DNA of 64,000 bases from Nilaparvata lugens (taxonomy: Eukaryota > Arthropoda > Insecta > Hemiptera > Delphacidae): the NCBI RefSeq assembly GCF_014356525.2, contig NC_052508.1, positions 53,141,258 to 53,205,257 on the forward strand. The letters are read 5' to 3'. Below the pieces are notes generated by a model that did no database searches, was not told the origin of the DNA, and worked only from the letters and a program-made list of their open reading frames with translations. The position numbers were made by a program, and so were the translations under genes. Shown piece by piece: positions 16,297-28,800 of the stretch. The first letter of the stretch is position 1. Every line of letters begins with the position of its first letter.

Positions 16297-18286
16297 ACTA
16301 AGCACGGCGCACAGGCCGCTAATTGGTTATATCGAATACTAATGCTGACTTAGCTCACTACTACTAGCACACCTATAACAAAGTATATCATTCTAAATCG
16401 AGTTCATAGTATATCTTTTTGAAATTGATGATGTGTTTGTTTTTTGAAGTGTGAATAAATTATTATTTTGATGATTGTGATAGTAACTTAACCTAGATTT
16501 TGACTTGGACTGTAGTATAAATTTGAAAAGGGTCAGTTTTGGGCATAAGACTGTTGCGCCTCCTCATAGAACTGTAAACATAAGATTGTACAACTGAGAA
16601 AATGAATAAATAAGTATTCTATACCATTAAACAAGCAACTTCTGTTTATATGTTTAGAAGTTTAGAAGTTTAGATGTTTAGATATTTGGATGTTGAGATG
16701 TTTAGATGTTTATATGTTTGTATTTCACTGGATCTTGAAAACGGCAAGGAAAGTAAAAAGTTATAACAGCTTATTTCGATTCAGTAAAGAATGACCTTCA
16801 TGCTATCATGCCTCTTTATGCATAGCTAACCATGATATTACTTTTTTGCAATAATTTACATCAAGCACATTGAAAATTCACATCTTTGACAATCTCGGCA
16901 ATATATTGATTTCTTGTGTATTATACAATTAGTAAAATATTGAAAAATTATACTATGAGGGAAGCTTTTTAATTAATGTGATATCAAAATTAACTGAATG
17001 ATATATAGTGCAGTTAAGGAAAGGTTATAGAGGGAAAAGTTTAGAAGACAATTTTTGACACCGCAGTTCTGTTTAGGGTAGTAAGGGGGTAAACATATCA
17101 AAAGTACCCCCCAACCCCTTGTGCTAAGGGAGTGGGGGTGGTTCAAAGGTAACATTTTTTGGTTTCTCGCATATAAATCGAAAACTATGTATCTTATGTG
17201 TTTGGTATGAGGGACTTCAAGTGGACTGTATACTGAGTTGAATGAAATGTAAGTTAAATAATAAATATAATTTAAAAGATGGCTGATGTTGTTCATCAAT
17301 ATCTTTACCCAAACTCACCATAAAACTTATAAGAGTAAAACTACTATCTCCTTTTTCTATGCACATGTGTAAGAAAGGGACAGAGCTTTTAAGAAGTAGC
17401 CTAGTTAACAATAAAAAAATATTAAAGATTGGCAGCAGCCAAACTGAAAGATTATAAATTGTTTGTGGGTAATCAGACTTGACGTTTAGCAATGGAGATT
17501 GATATTTAATCAAATTTAAAAAAGAGAATCCATATTCTAAAATATTAAATAAAAATACTAAGGAATTGTCAAATTCTAAAATATTGTTTTACAGATTTGA
17601 ATATTTGTTCAATATAAAATAAATCTAGATGGTATTCTTTTGTCCAAATTTTGTGAAGAGAATAAAGTTGAACTTGTTTTTTCTATTAAATGGATGATAA
17701 GAATGATCAAATAATTTTGAATGAATAAATACTCAAAAGACATGTCAGGAACGATGGATGAATAGATTTTATTAGTATTAATAATACAGTGAAAATGATA
17801 TTCATTCTTTTAAAATGATAAAACAGGGTGAAATCATTGTGATTGAACCCACATCATTTCTGTTAATAAGCTCGCAGAGTATTAGTTTATTATTTTGGTA
17901 TGGATTGGAACTCAATTATTTCGGAAGTTGATTGAGCTATTGGTATATATTTTTCATAAATTTCGAAATACTTAAAAAGTACAAAAAGAGCTTCTAAAGT
18001 GACTACAATTTTAGCTGGAGCTATTGTTCCAATATTTAACAGTTACTAACTGAATTTCAGAAATTTTGAACTTGTGGTATTCAATTATGAAATTGGAACG
18101 ACACTATTCATGGATACAAAAAACCTCTTCCTCTCAAAATAATCCTCTTCAAATAAGAAAAACATAAGATTTGTTTTTACTTTTTAGTTGAGAAAAACAT
18201 CGGATGACCGATGTCTAGCTAAAACTATCGATGAGTGAATGAAAAACATCAAACAGTAAACATCGATGTATCGATACCAATCTCTA
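16297..18286. other. intergenic AT-rich DNA with minor repeats
   Basis: Contains a 9-base-type minisatellite at about 16648-16722 (GTTTAGAAGTTTAGATGTTT pattern). A fragment at about 17020-17080 (GACAATTTTTGACACCGCAG, TTCTGTTTAGGGTA) recurs at about 41107-41163. No gene was recognised. Confidence 0.6.
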
Positions 18287-18648
18287 GTTAATACATCACA
18301 GTTCGGAATGGATCAAGAAACCATCATCTTTATATAATTTGCATAAATTTTAATGGGACTATTCATACTCGCTCGGCCGGGCAGAGTGGGAATAGCTCCT
18401 TGGAAGTGGGAATAGAACTCACGGAAATAATTGGATTTTCACTTTACCAGTCACCGACTTCAATACTGATGAGTAAAAATCCAATTACTCGCCTTCATTG
18501 ATAAGCAAGCGATCATTGCTCATTCAATACTTTTTCCATGGTCATTCCTGTGTTTTAGATGGACACGTTTGTTCGTTGGTCCCGGCTGTCTAATATCAGT
18601 TGTAAGGACGTGTCAAACGCTGATACTTCACTCCATCAGAAAGAAGAA
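18287..18648. repeat. 362-bp direct duplication, copy 1 (3' flank of esterase gene)
   Basis: Matches 19717-20078. Shared blocks: TTAATACATCACAGTTCGGA, ATACTCGCTCGGCCGGGC, GGATTTTCACTTTACC, GAGCAAGCGATCATTG-like, ATGGACACGTTTG, GTCCCGGCTGTCTAATATCA. Family unknown. It lies downstream of the last esterase exon. Confidence 0.85.
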
Positions 18649-19101
18649 TGATAATAACTCGCGTTTTTTACAATGATTTAAATCGAATACTGCAGTACTG
18701 ACTTCATAATGTTGACATCACTATACGTTTTTCAGCCGCTAATTCTAAAAATTTCCAAATAGGAATGTTGATGAACGATATATCTGGAATGCTTGGATGG
18801 TTTGATTGCAAATTAAATTATAAAGAAGAAGCTTGAGTGTCGGCATGCTGGCCCACAGACGCTCTCGCTGGCAAGGTCTTTTCGTTCAAAGAGCTCCTGC
18901 TTGCTAGAATTGTCAATGACTGCTGATGTCTGATCCGGCAGTAGTGTGTGTTGTCACGCTGTGAAAAAATAGGTGGGTCCATTACCAAAATTATGGAACC
19001 TAAAACACCTGACTGCTCTTCGTTTGCAATAACCCTAAATTGACAATAAATTAAAAATTGGAGTATAAATGAATATCACATTTAATGGGTTGGTTTTTGT
19101 G

Positions 19102-19107
19102 TTTATT
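19102..19107 (-). terminator. possible polyadenylation signal of esterase gene
   Basis: AATAAA in minus orientation, about 60 bases after the esterase stop codon. Position is plausible, but the hexamer is common in AT-rich DNA. Confidence 0.35.
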
Positions 19108-19167
19108 GCTACACATTTCAACTTTGTCAACCTATTCTTTATAGTTAGTTAAGGTTTTGAATTCTAT

Positions 19168-19399
19168 CTATCTAGGCACGAGATCGTTGGTCGGTATACT
19201 GCGCCAAAATCGTTTTTCTGCCAGGAACGGGGACCGTTCAAACGAGTAGTCGCCATGGTATTTGATTTTGGTGTAGGCGATTTCCTCTACGAATTCGGGC
19301 TCATCAGGGATTCCTTCTCGAGCATGTATCAGCTCCAGGTTGGCATCGTCTCCTGCGCTTTCCGCTTGGTCCGAGTCGGATGTTATCAGTTCTGGTACG
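19168..19399 (-). CDS. esterase-like exon H (C-terminus and stop)
   Basis: 232 bases, acceptor TTTTACAG, ending in TAG at 19170-19168. It encodes [20 protein letters not shown], an acidic stretch, then [17 protein letters not shown]. The last part resembles the family ending (ER..FW..LP). There is no GPI or transmembrane tail. Confidence 0.85.
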
Positions 19400-22300
19400 C
19401 TGTAAAACAGGGGACAAACCATAATTCACTTAGTCTTATAAAAACCATACTTGTTCAGTTGATAGATTTATTCATTCACATTTCATTTATTGGATTTCAT
19501 CACTAAAGTTTGATGAATAGGAGTTTGAAAAGAAACATTTCATTATCACTATCTCACCATTTCAGATCTCACTTTAAAAGTATATCAAATAACTTAGAAA
19601 AGACGTATTCACACTTATCAGTATAGTAAACATGTCCGTTAAAGTGAGACTATAATTCGCACACTATTTTGATGTTTTAAAAAACGACATGGAGCCAGTA
19701 ATAATCAAGATGGTGTGTTAATACATCACAGTTCGGAATGGATCAAGAAACCATCGTCTCTATATTATAATTTGCATGAATTCCAATGGGACTATTCATA
19801 CTCGCTCGGCCGGGCTGAGTGGGAATAGCTCCTTCAGAACTCATGGAAATAATTGGATTTTCACTTTACCGGTCACCGACTTCAATACTGATAAGTGGAA
19901 ATCCAAGTATCCGCCTCCATTGATGAGCAAGCGATCATTGTTTATTCAATACTTTTTTCATGGTCATTCCGGTGTATTGGATGGACACGTTTGGTCGTCG
20001 GTCCCGGCTGTCTAATATCAGTTGTAAGGACGTGTCAAACTCGTATCCTTTACTTCATCAAAAGAAATAAGAAGAAAAGGCGGGAGGCGAGAACTTTAGA
20101 AGACAAGGAATGAAAAAAATAATTCCAGTGTCAGTCATCACTTTTAAGCAGAGTATGTTGTGTCAGCAGCTATGCTTTGATATTTGAGATGTAGGTCGGG
20201 AAGAGGGTTGGCCAACCCAAGTTGAGGAGAGTTATACATGAAAATGAAATTTTTCTTAAATAGGATGAGTTTGTTTCAGTAGGGAAATTTGCTGGAAAAC
20301 TCACCCTTTCTCTATAAAAGACAACCAGAGCCAGGTAAGAGATTGTCTCATTTGTATATCTCCTGGTAGGGTTGGCTTGGCTGTTGCATATCCATTAATG
20401 TAAATGAGGAAGTCTTCTATGTGCCCAGTTCCGTGTCGATATATGATGTCTGTTCACAGAATAAACATAAATATTAGTCCTGTCAGCAACAAAATAAAAA
20501 TAATTTTTTTCTTATACTAATACTAATACTAACACTAATACTATTCCTCTACTGTCAATCATTTGAAAACAATTTTGCACTTGGGTGCAATATCAGTAAT
20601 AATTACAAATATTTGTATTTCATACTCTTTCCCCTATCCCTCTATCCACGTTCCAGACTATGTGATATCAATTTTCTCAATGATCAAGATTTATAAAGCA
20701 ATAATAAATTCAACTCAGGTTGGAACTCAGCTTCGGCTTGTTCAACGTATGATGAAACTAGTTTGGCAACAATTTGTATACTACATTGCTTGTTGTTTGA
20801 ATATCTATTGTACTATTTTTGCTCTCAAAATCAGCATCATTGGTTGATTTGCAGACTTTGTCATATGAATTGAGAAAATCATCTCTTCTCTTTCAAATCA
20901 TTGAAATAGTACCCTTTTATCTCAATGTAATTTTTCTAGTGTCAATATTGAAACAGAACTGGGAGGGTGAGTTGATCAATAAAAAAATTCAATAGTCCTC
21001 AAAAATAGATAATAAATTATATGTATACAGAAATACAGAACAATTGCAAACGATGGATCCATTGTGAAAAAATCATATTTGAGTCCATAAATAAGTATAA
21101 ATTCTTGGTATAAAAATGAAAAATCTTTATACCAATTCAAAAATGAGTTTTCAAAGATCACAATGATAACCTGGACCCCCTATGCAACTATAAGGCAACC
21201 AGGTTTTATGGGATGGTTGCCAGGTTGTAATGTTTAAAACTATTCGATATAAAGGCAGCCAGGTGTAACATTGGTGGCCGTTCGCACACTCCATCACTGT
21301 GACTAGTGCAGTCATTTAAGCCTGGTTTTCATTAGTAGAGTTGGTGGTACAGTTCCATGGGCAAGTACTAATTATCTTGTGAACTCTCCCAATGGAAACG
21401 TTCAGGGTAGAGTACTAGTTTTTTAATGAAAAAGACTAAGAAATTGTCAAAAACCACAGATTTATTAATACTTAGAAATGTTTCTAAGTATCAATAAATC
21501 TGTGGTTTTTGACAATATCTTAGTCTTTCTCATTCAATATGAATAATTACCACAATATCAACTTCTCAACTACACAAAAAGTACTAGTTTTTAGTGGAGT
21601 AGGGTGGGATAGCACCGTGGGATAGATCTCCCACTTGCCTTCCCTCACCACCGCTTCTCACTCTACTCTACCACTACTATGCTGATGAAAACAGTCTCGA
21701 GCTAGTAGAGTAGAGTCGTGCCATAGGCTATCAAGTTTATGTATTGTTATTTATCAATTAGTATTAATTTATTAAAATTTATGTGGAAGTGTTTGAGTGT
21801 TAATTTATTAAAAAGTATTGTCATTCTAAGGTTAGTTTTGTTCACTTGACAACACACATTAGGTACCTACTATTCTCAATTGTAGTGAAAACAGTTACTC
21901 GACCGAGTAAGTAGAGTAGAGTTAGCTCGGTAGAGTTAGTATGCCAGTTACTTGACCACTAACTCTACTAGTGAAAACTAGACTTTAAGCAGCCACATTT
22001 TGGCTGCCTAAACATGTAGCAAAACATGACTGGTCTAGTCTAAAGTAATGCCAGTTGATGGACTGAGAGATTGCCCGCCCGCCACCAGTCTAGGGGTACC
22101 AATCCAAAGGCTATCACACACCAACGAAGCATAGCCAGGAATGCTAGAAATTCGTCTTTCGAAGACGTAGCCATCATACGAGTATCTCCCTAATGTTAAC
22201 CTACACGGTTTGAAATGGACAGATTGATTAGCATAAGTAAATATATGTTCTTTCAAAAGACGTATTTCTAGCTATGCAACGTTGATGTGTGATAGTCATA

Positions 22301-25300
22301 AGGGATAGAAGGTAATTTAAAAGAAAAACATTAGAAAAAACACAATATCAATTCTCATTCAACAAATTTTATCGAAAACATTAGAATTCTATCATCTCAT
22401 TGCTCATGCTCTTCGGATTATTTCTTGAGTAAATAAGCATCCATTGTTTAGGATCCCTCTGTTCATTGGTCTACATAATATAAACTAACTGATATGAACT
22501 ATATATAATGTAAAATTAATATTATATCTGGATACTAAGTGATTGTCTCAAATAAATTCATTAGTACCATTCTACAAAATAATATTTAAGTAGCCGTGGA
22601 AGATAACGTACCTTTTTTACCTAGCAGAGATTCTGTACTGAATTCACCTCTGTAGGAGAACTCGTACATATAGACCTTGGCGTCAGATGCTTTGGCCTGT
22701 AGGCGAGCTGCCTCACTTATCCCAAGTATGAATAGACGGTCGCTCACCATCTGAAACAAAATTCAGTACTGTAGAACATTGATGATCCATGAGCTAACTG
22801 ACCAGAAGCACCACAAATACCAATTATGATCTAGTTCATTTACACAAAAACATCAGTTCTTCTTTCTTAACTCCTTAAAAATTATTGAGAAAAAGAAGAA
22901 GATGAAGAAGAAGAAGAAGAAGAAGAAGAAGAAGAAGAAGATAGGTAGGTGGGAAGAGAGGAAACTGTAGTGTTATGAATGGGCCTTCAGAGGGGATGTA
23001 GCGGAAGCAGGGCCATCAGTGGGTTGACATGGGGAAGCAGGAGGGCTTCCAGACTCTTCTGGCTCATTCGGGTTTTGGTGAGGGGAACCATCAACCAATG
23101 GCTAGTGCGCTCTTGAATCTTCTGGAGGTTTCCATGCACTGTGATTGGTCGGACGTTTTCACATCTCTAGATCTTCTATATGGCATGTCTCAGTCGGCAG
23201 GGCAGTTGACAGACTACAGTCGTATTGTTTGCTTCTTCTCATCTTGACAGAGTGGTGATAATGTGATAATAGACTTTTGTAGTTGTTCATACAGTTATTG
23301 TTCTTGGTGATAGTTATTGTCATACAGTTCTAATACTAGTTAACATACTTTTGTGATAATTCTGTGTAATTTATTGGGTAGTTATCAGTTTATAGTAGTT
23401 TCTAGTTGACCTTCGTGTGTTATAGTGTTATAAGTAATAAATCTAATCAGTACAAATCGCCTTAAGTGTATCATTAGTGTAGAAACCCGCAAGAGTAACC
23501 TATATTGATTTCCCAATTTTTAAAATCTCTCACTCACTATTTTGGTTCAAGGATAAATACCTACATTTATTACTAATACTACTTTGCTTTAAATGAATTA
23601 ATAATATTGTAGATAAATTACAATAGATTGACATAGATTAATAAACTCTAGTAATATATGAGTGTGCCCTATACCTTATCAGCCTCACTTATTGAATTTT
23701 GTCTCTTTCTCCTGATGAGAAGTCAATGATTATCCAATAGAGAGCAGAACCGCACATTGAATGCGAATGACAGTCTGCAGTAACGTTTAAAGAAGTAGTG
23801 CTCTTGACCAATCCAATGAGCAACCATCGAGTGTTATATCTACTGTTCTCCTATTTGCCATAAGATGAGTTTTCCCTGGATTTATAATGAGCCTCACTTC
23901 ATCACATTCAGCATCTAGACTGGTTATCATATTTTTTTTTTGATTCTGATGAAGATTTGTCAATTAGAATAATTATCCGCAAAACTTAAGTGATTTAGGT
24001 GATTTCCTTGAATACGCAAACCATATCCATCCCACGTGATATTACTGAAACATTTTTGTAGAGCGGCATTGAAGAGAGACGGCGTGAGTGGGTCCCCTTG
24101 TTTCACACCTTTCTGCACGCTGCATAATTCTCCTGGTGAATCTTTCACCACTCGTGCTGTACTATTCCTATAATGTCCTTGATTACATTTAAGAAGGTTG
24201 CTGGGAACATTTCGAAAGATGTGAAGAGGAATGCATGCTTCAAACTATCAAAAGTCTTCTTAAAATCAATAAAGGCTAAATAGAAACCTATATTGAATTC
24301 TTTGCATTTTTCTAAGAGTTGACTGACTGCTTGAAGATGGTCTATTGTCGAGAATCCATTTCAAAACCCCGCCTGCACGACCGATTGCACTCATTTAAGA
24401 TTGGTTGCAGCCGATATTGTGAAAATTTCATGAAAAATTTCCCGAAACAAGATAAAATGCTTATTGGTCAATAATTGTTGATGTCATATTGATCTTTCTT
24501 GAACAATAAAATGTTGTCTGATGTTGATGTTTTCCACTGTAATTAATGTACTGGAAGTTCGCTGATATTTATTAAACAGCCTGACTACTGTCTCTGGGGA
24601 GATAGAGTACGGTACTTTCAGCATCTCGTTTGTTATCCTATCGCCTCCTGCTATAATATTCCTTCGAAGTTTTTAGAGATCTCTTTCTTGAATATTGGTG
24701 GTCCTGCTCATTATTCTGCTCTAATACAACATCACTCTCAGATGTGTCCGATATGGATCTTTGAAGAGTTCCGTAGCATTTTCAGCAATAACTTTCCTAT
24801 TCCTTACTATCCTGCCTTGCTGCCTTGTCTGACTTTCACTCAAACTTTCCATTCTTTGTCATTGAACAATAATTGTTTTCTTAATTTTTCCAATGATCCA
24901 CTGCCATCCAAAACATTTTTTATCAGACTGTCTTCGAATGTCCCAATATCCTTCCTGATATGATATCTTTTTGAATTGCAAAGCATACTCAATGAAAAAG
25001 TAACTGTAACTTACAGCTGATGATGTGTGAGCACACACGAAAGCATTAATAAATTCAATTCTTTCTTAGAAACTCTTGTTCTTTATTAAATTTTCCCTTT
25101 TAACAATCGATTCTTTAGTTTTTTTCTCATTCTTGCATTCATTATAGTATCAAAAGAATTCTTAATGATGCCTTCCTTTTGACTTAATGAAATCCAAAGT
25201 CGTTGTCGGTCTGTTTCTATGTTCCACAATAGCTTCAGAAAGAGTTGATCAATCAGCTTGAAATTTTTAGCACGTATTCTTCGAAACTTTTCACAGGTCT

Positions 25301-25793
25301 AGTTCGTTGGACAAAAAAACTCCTTCGTCCTTTTCAGGATATAACAAATAACATTGAACGTGCATAAGAAAAAAAAATTGTGATTTCATACTATTTTAGT
25401 CAGCTGAAGAATTCATTGCATGCAATCACAACAGTTTTCCCATTCATTCATAATATCGGATGAGGCTATTTGGAAGCTATCACACACAGACTCATGCACT
25501 GACACATGATTTTCCAGCTTCTGATACGGGTTGAGATCAATGTGCGATTTTTGTCATTCATTTTCTCTTGGATCTTTGTATTGGAATCATGTATCACATG
25601 ACCACCTTCTCATTAAAAAAAAAAATATCCAGCTGTTTCCATATATAATTTTTACCAACTCTGTATAATTAAAAGTTGCGGGTTTCAAAGGTTACAATAC
25701 AACAGTTCATCAATCCAGAGTTCTCCAATCCAGAAGGTCACTTGTATAATCTTTTTTACTTGTTCACACACACTCTCTCTCTCTCTCTTTCTT

Positions 25794-25861
<68 letters not shown>

Positions 25862-28800
25862 GCAAATCTGCACTTCACTTCCTGGTTGATTGACAAAGGG
25901 GGCCCAGCCCCCGAAAATTCTCGTTTAAATGTAAGTTTTCAAGTGTTTTTAATCTATCTGTGTCGTGTGTATCCTGTTTATATTTTTTTATTATATATAT
26001 ATATATATATATATATATTTACGTTTTGTGCCTGTTGTGGGTCCAGTAAAATTTCAACTCTTATGTAGTTCCCCGGGACCCCCCATTTTAAATTTGATCA
26101 GATAGTCACAAAATAAACTATTATGTTATACCTGAAGAACTTGACTTGCTGAATGGTTATATTCCACTCAATTTATGATATATTCATCCATAATTAATCT
26201 AGATCCTTGTGAAGTTATTCACCTCATGATGGTCCTTTCTAACCTCCAAAGTGCTTATATAATTCTGCTATATAAAATCTACTCCTATGTTGGGTCTTGA
26301 GTGATTTGGCGCCAACATTGGAGTTGCATCCAAATTTTACTCCTCAAGAAGGTCCTTCAATATTATAATTGCTGCGTGAAATGTGCTCCTATGTTTGGTC
26401 CGCTGAGCTGTGTTGCCAATTCTCATATATAGTAAATAAATTCCACTCCTCATGAAGGTCCATCAAACGTTGCCATACTTCGTCTTTGTAATAATGATTC
26501 GAGATTTGTTTGAATCAACCAGCAACCGGCTCCATGAACTTGTATTGCACATAACTCAAAACATTCTGTAGAGCATTGTCAATAGACTAAGATTTTCATG
26601 TTGTCAGAATATGTAAAGGAAAAAAATTGTACAAGCACCGTTTTTTATGCATTTAAGTTGATTAATAAAGTTGATTTATTTATTTATTTGGGGTTGCATA
26701 ATAAGTCAAGCATGCTCAATACATGTAGAAATCTAGGAGATTACCCTGAAAACCCCAATGAGCTGTATCAGTTGAAAGGGAATTACCGAATTAAGAGCCA
26801 TTTGCACAGTCAAAGCTTAAACTGAATTTAATCAGCTGGTGGCTTAAACTCAAAATGTAACACATTATAACAAACAAGACTTGATATGGATTTAATCCAG
26901 TTTAAGATGGAATTTTCGTTTAAACTGTCACTGTGCAAATGGCCCTTCTATCAATTATTGGAAATTAAAAAAAAAATGTTTTTGACTTTCTCATCAGAAA
27001 TTAACCACACTAATCTTAAGGTATGAACATCTGAATAAAATTGGGGAATGGCCATGAAATTCAAACTTATTTGCTGGAATAATATCAAGGTTTCGATTGT
27101 TAAAACTGAATGAAGACTTTTGGGCAGCATGCCAGGTCTTTGAATGAATTTTAATCACAATACCATCTTTACCGAACACTGCCTATTGTTATATTGATTT
27201 TAGAATTATTTCGTGTATCAATAAATTCATTTTATTGCAGTGACATACACAAGAAAGTACAATAATGAAGGACTACTGGAATCATTAAAACATCGAATGC
27301 TACAAACTGTTACTACATTTACATTATAATGAGCAATGTTCTCCAACATCTTCCAAGTATGACAATTATTCCTTATAGAATATTAGTGAGTCTAACTCCA
27401 ATCTCTAGAATATTATCAAATTATCTGATATTAATTGATTTGTATACGAAGTATTCATCCATAGAAGTGTAGGTTCATTCCTTAACACAAGGTGGGTCTT
27501 TTGTTTAAATCTCTACAATTCGTGTTGGTCTGTTCAATCAATGGTAAGAATATACTCAAGTATGTAATTTATATAATGTATATATTTATTAATTTATATA
27601 TGTAATGTATGTATTTATGTAATAGAAATCTTAATTACTGCATCACTGTATATTATATAAATTGTACCTGATTGGATAAAGATATGAAGAAACATTTGAA
27701 AAATATGATTCCAAGCTCAGAAATGCTAAAAATGCATTCATTTTTCCATAGAATAAAATGAGAACTCAAAGTTCAGCTGAATGTCTGGTAGGGAATACGG
27801 ATATTACTCTATTTTTATTCTTAACCAGCATCACATTTGAAAATGCTTATAACTTTGTTAAATTTGGACAGATTGATTTAAAAATTTAGAAGAATCTCAA
27901 ATATATGAAAAAAACGTTCACGACTTTTTGTAGAATTTTCCCATGACTCCTTCACCTTCCTAAGCCGAAAAAACATAATTATTATGAGAGTTGTGACGCT
28001 AGGCAAAAATTTTCAAAAGTCGCGCTTCGTTCAGCTGTCGCCCGCCAAGGAACTGAATTGGATAACTTTTCCCGCGTAACAACGCTACAACGCTATTAGG
28101 TAGTTGAACTTGAACCGGCAAGTTCAAACGATATGCATTCATTTTATCTCTCTATAAAAGTGGAAGCTGTAGATAACACCAAGTTACTTGGAATACAAGG
28201 TACTGGCCACGTGCATCTCGATCTTTTAATGATCAGAGTCGGATGATCAGTGTGACATCATGGTACTCTAAATATCTATTCTTCCTATATTTCCAATGTT
28301 AAATTTAGCAGCTTTGTAAGTCTTTTTCTCAAAAAGTAAATAACTTTCAAGTCCCATCGACATCTCCTACGACTCATACAATATTTATCTTTAATTTTTT
28401 TAGAAATTCAATACTTTTGGACGACTGGATCTTTCAGAATGATTGATTTTGTAAGAGCCTACATCGAATACCTGTTGCTCTCTTATTGAAAATTAACATG
28501 CTTTTCCTGGCTCTTTTGTAATTCAATTACTTAATGCTAATGAATTCGATAAATCGATCATTGAATAAGGTATTAAGAACATGAAACATTGATTGTACTA
28601 TTATTTCTTTCACAATCCTTTATCTTGTCTGTGTACTGTATATCATATGTAGAATCAATAGAACTTCTTGCCTAATCCCTTAGGAGGAACTCTTTTTTCA
28701 GGAAAATTATGGCTTTCACATACTTGATGAGGAAATAGTTTTCTGGTTGAATCTTTCTAATTGAAAACTATAACAAAAAATATAAGGGCGAATATTATAT

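Noticed and set aside
22035..22256. 73-codon minus frame next to the nested MITE
   Set aside because: It has no recognisable homology and no matching esterase phase; flanking sequence suggests repeat DNA.
25676..26068. 130-codon plus frame
   Set aside because: Its length comes from CT and TA microsatellites translated as LSLS and IYIY runs.
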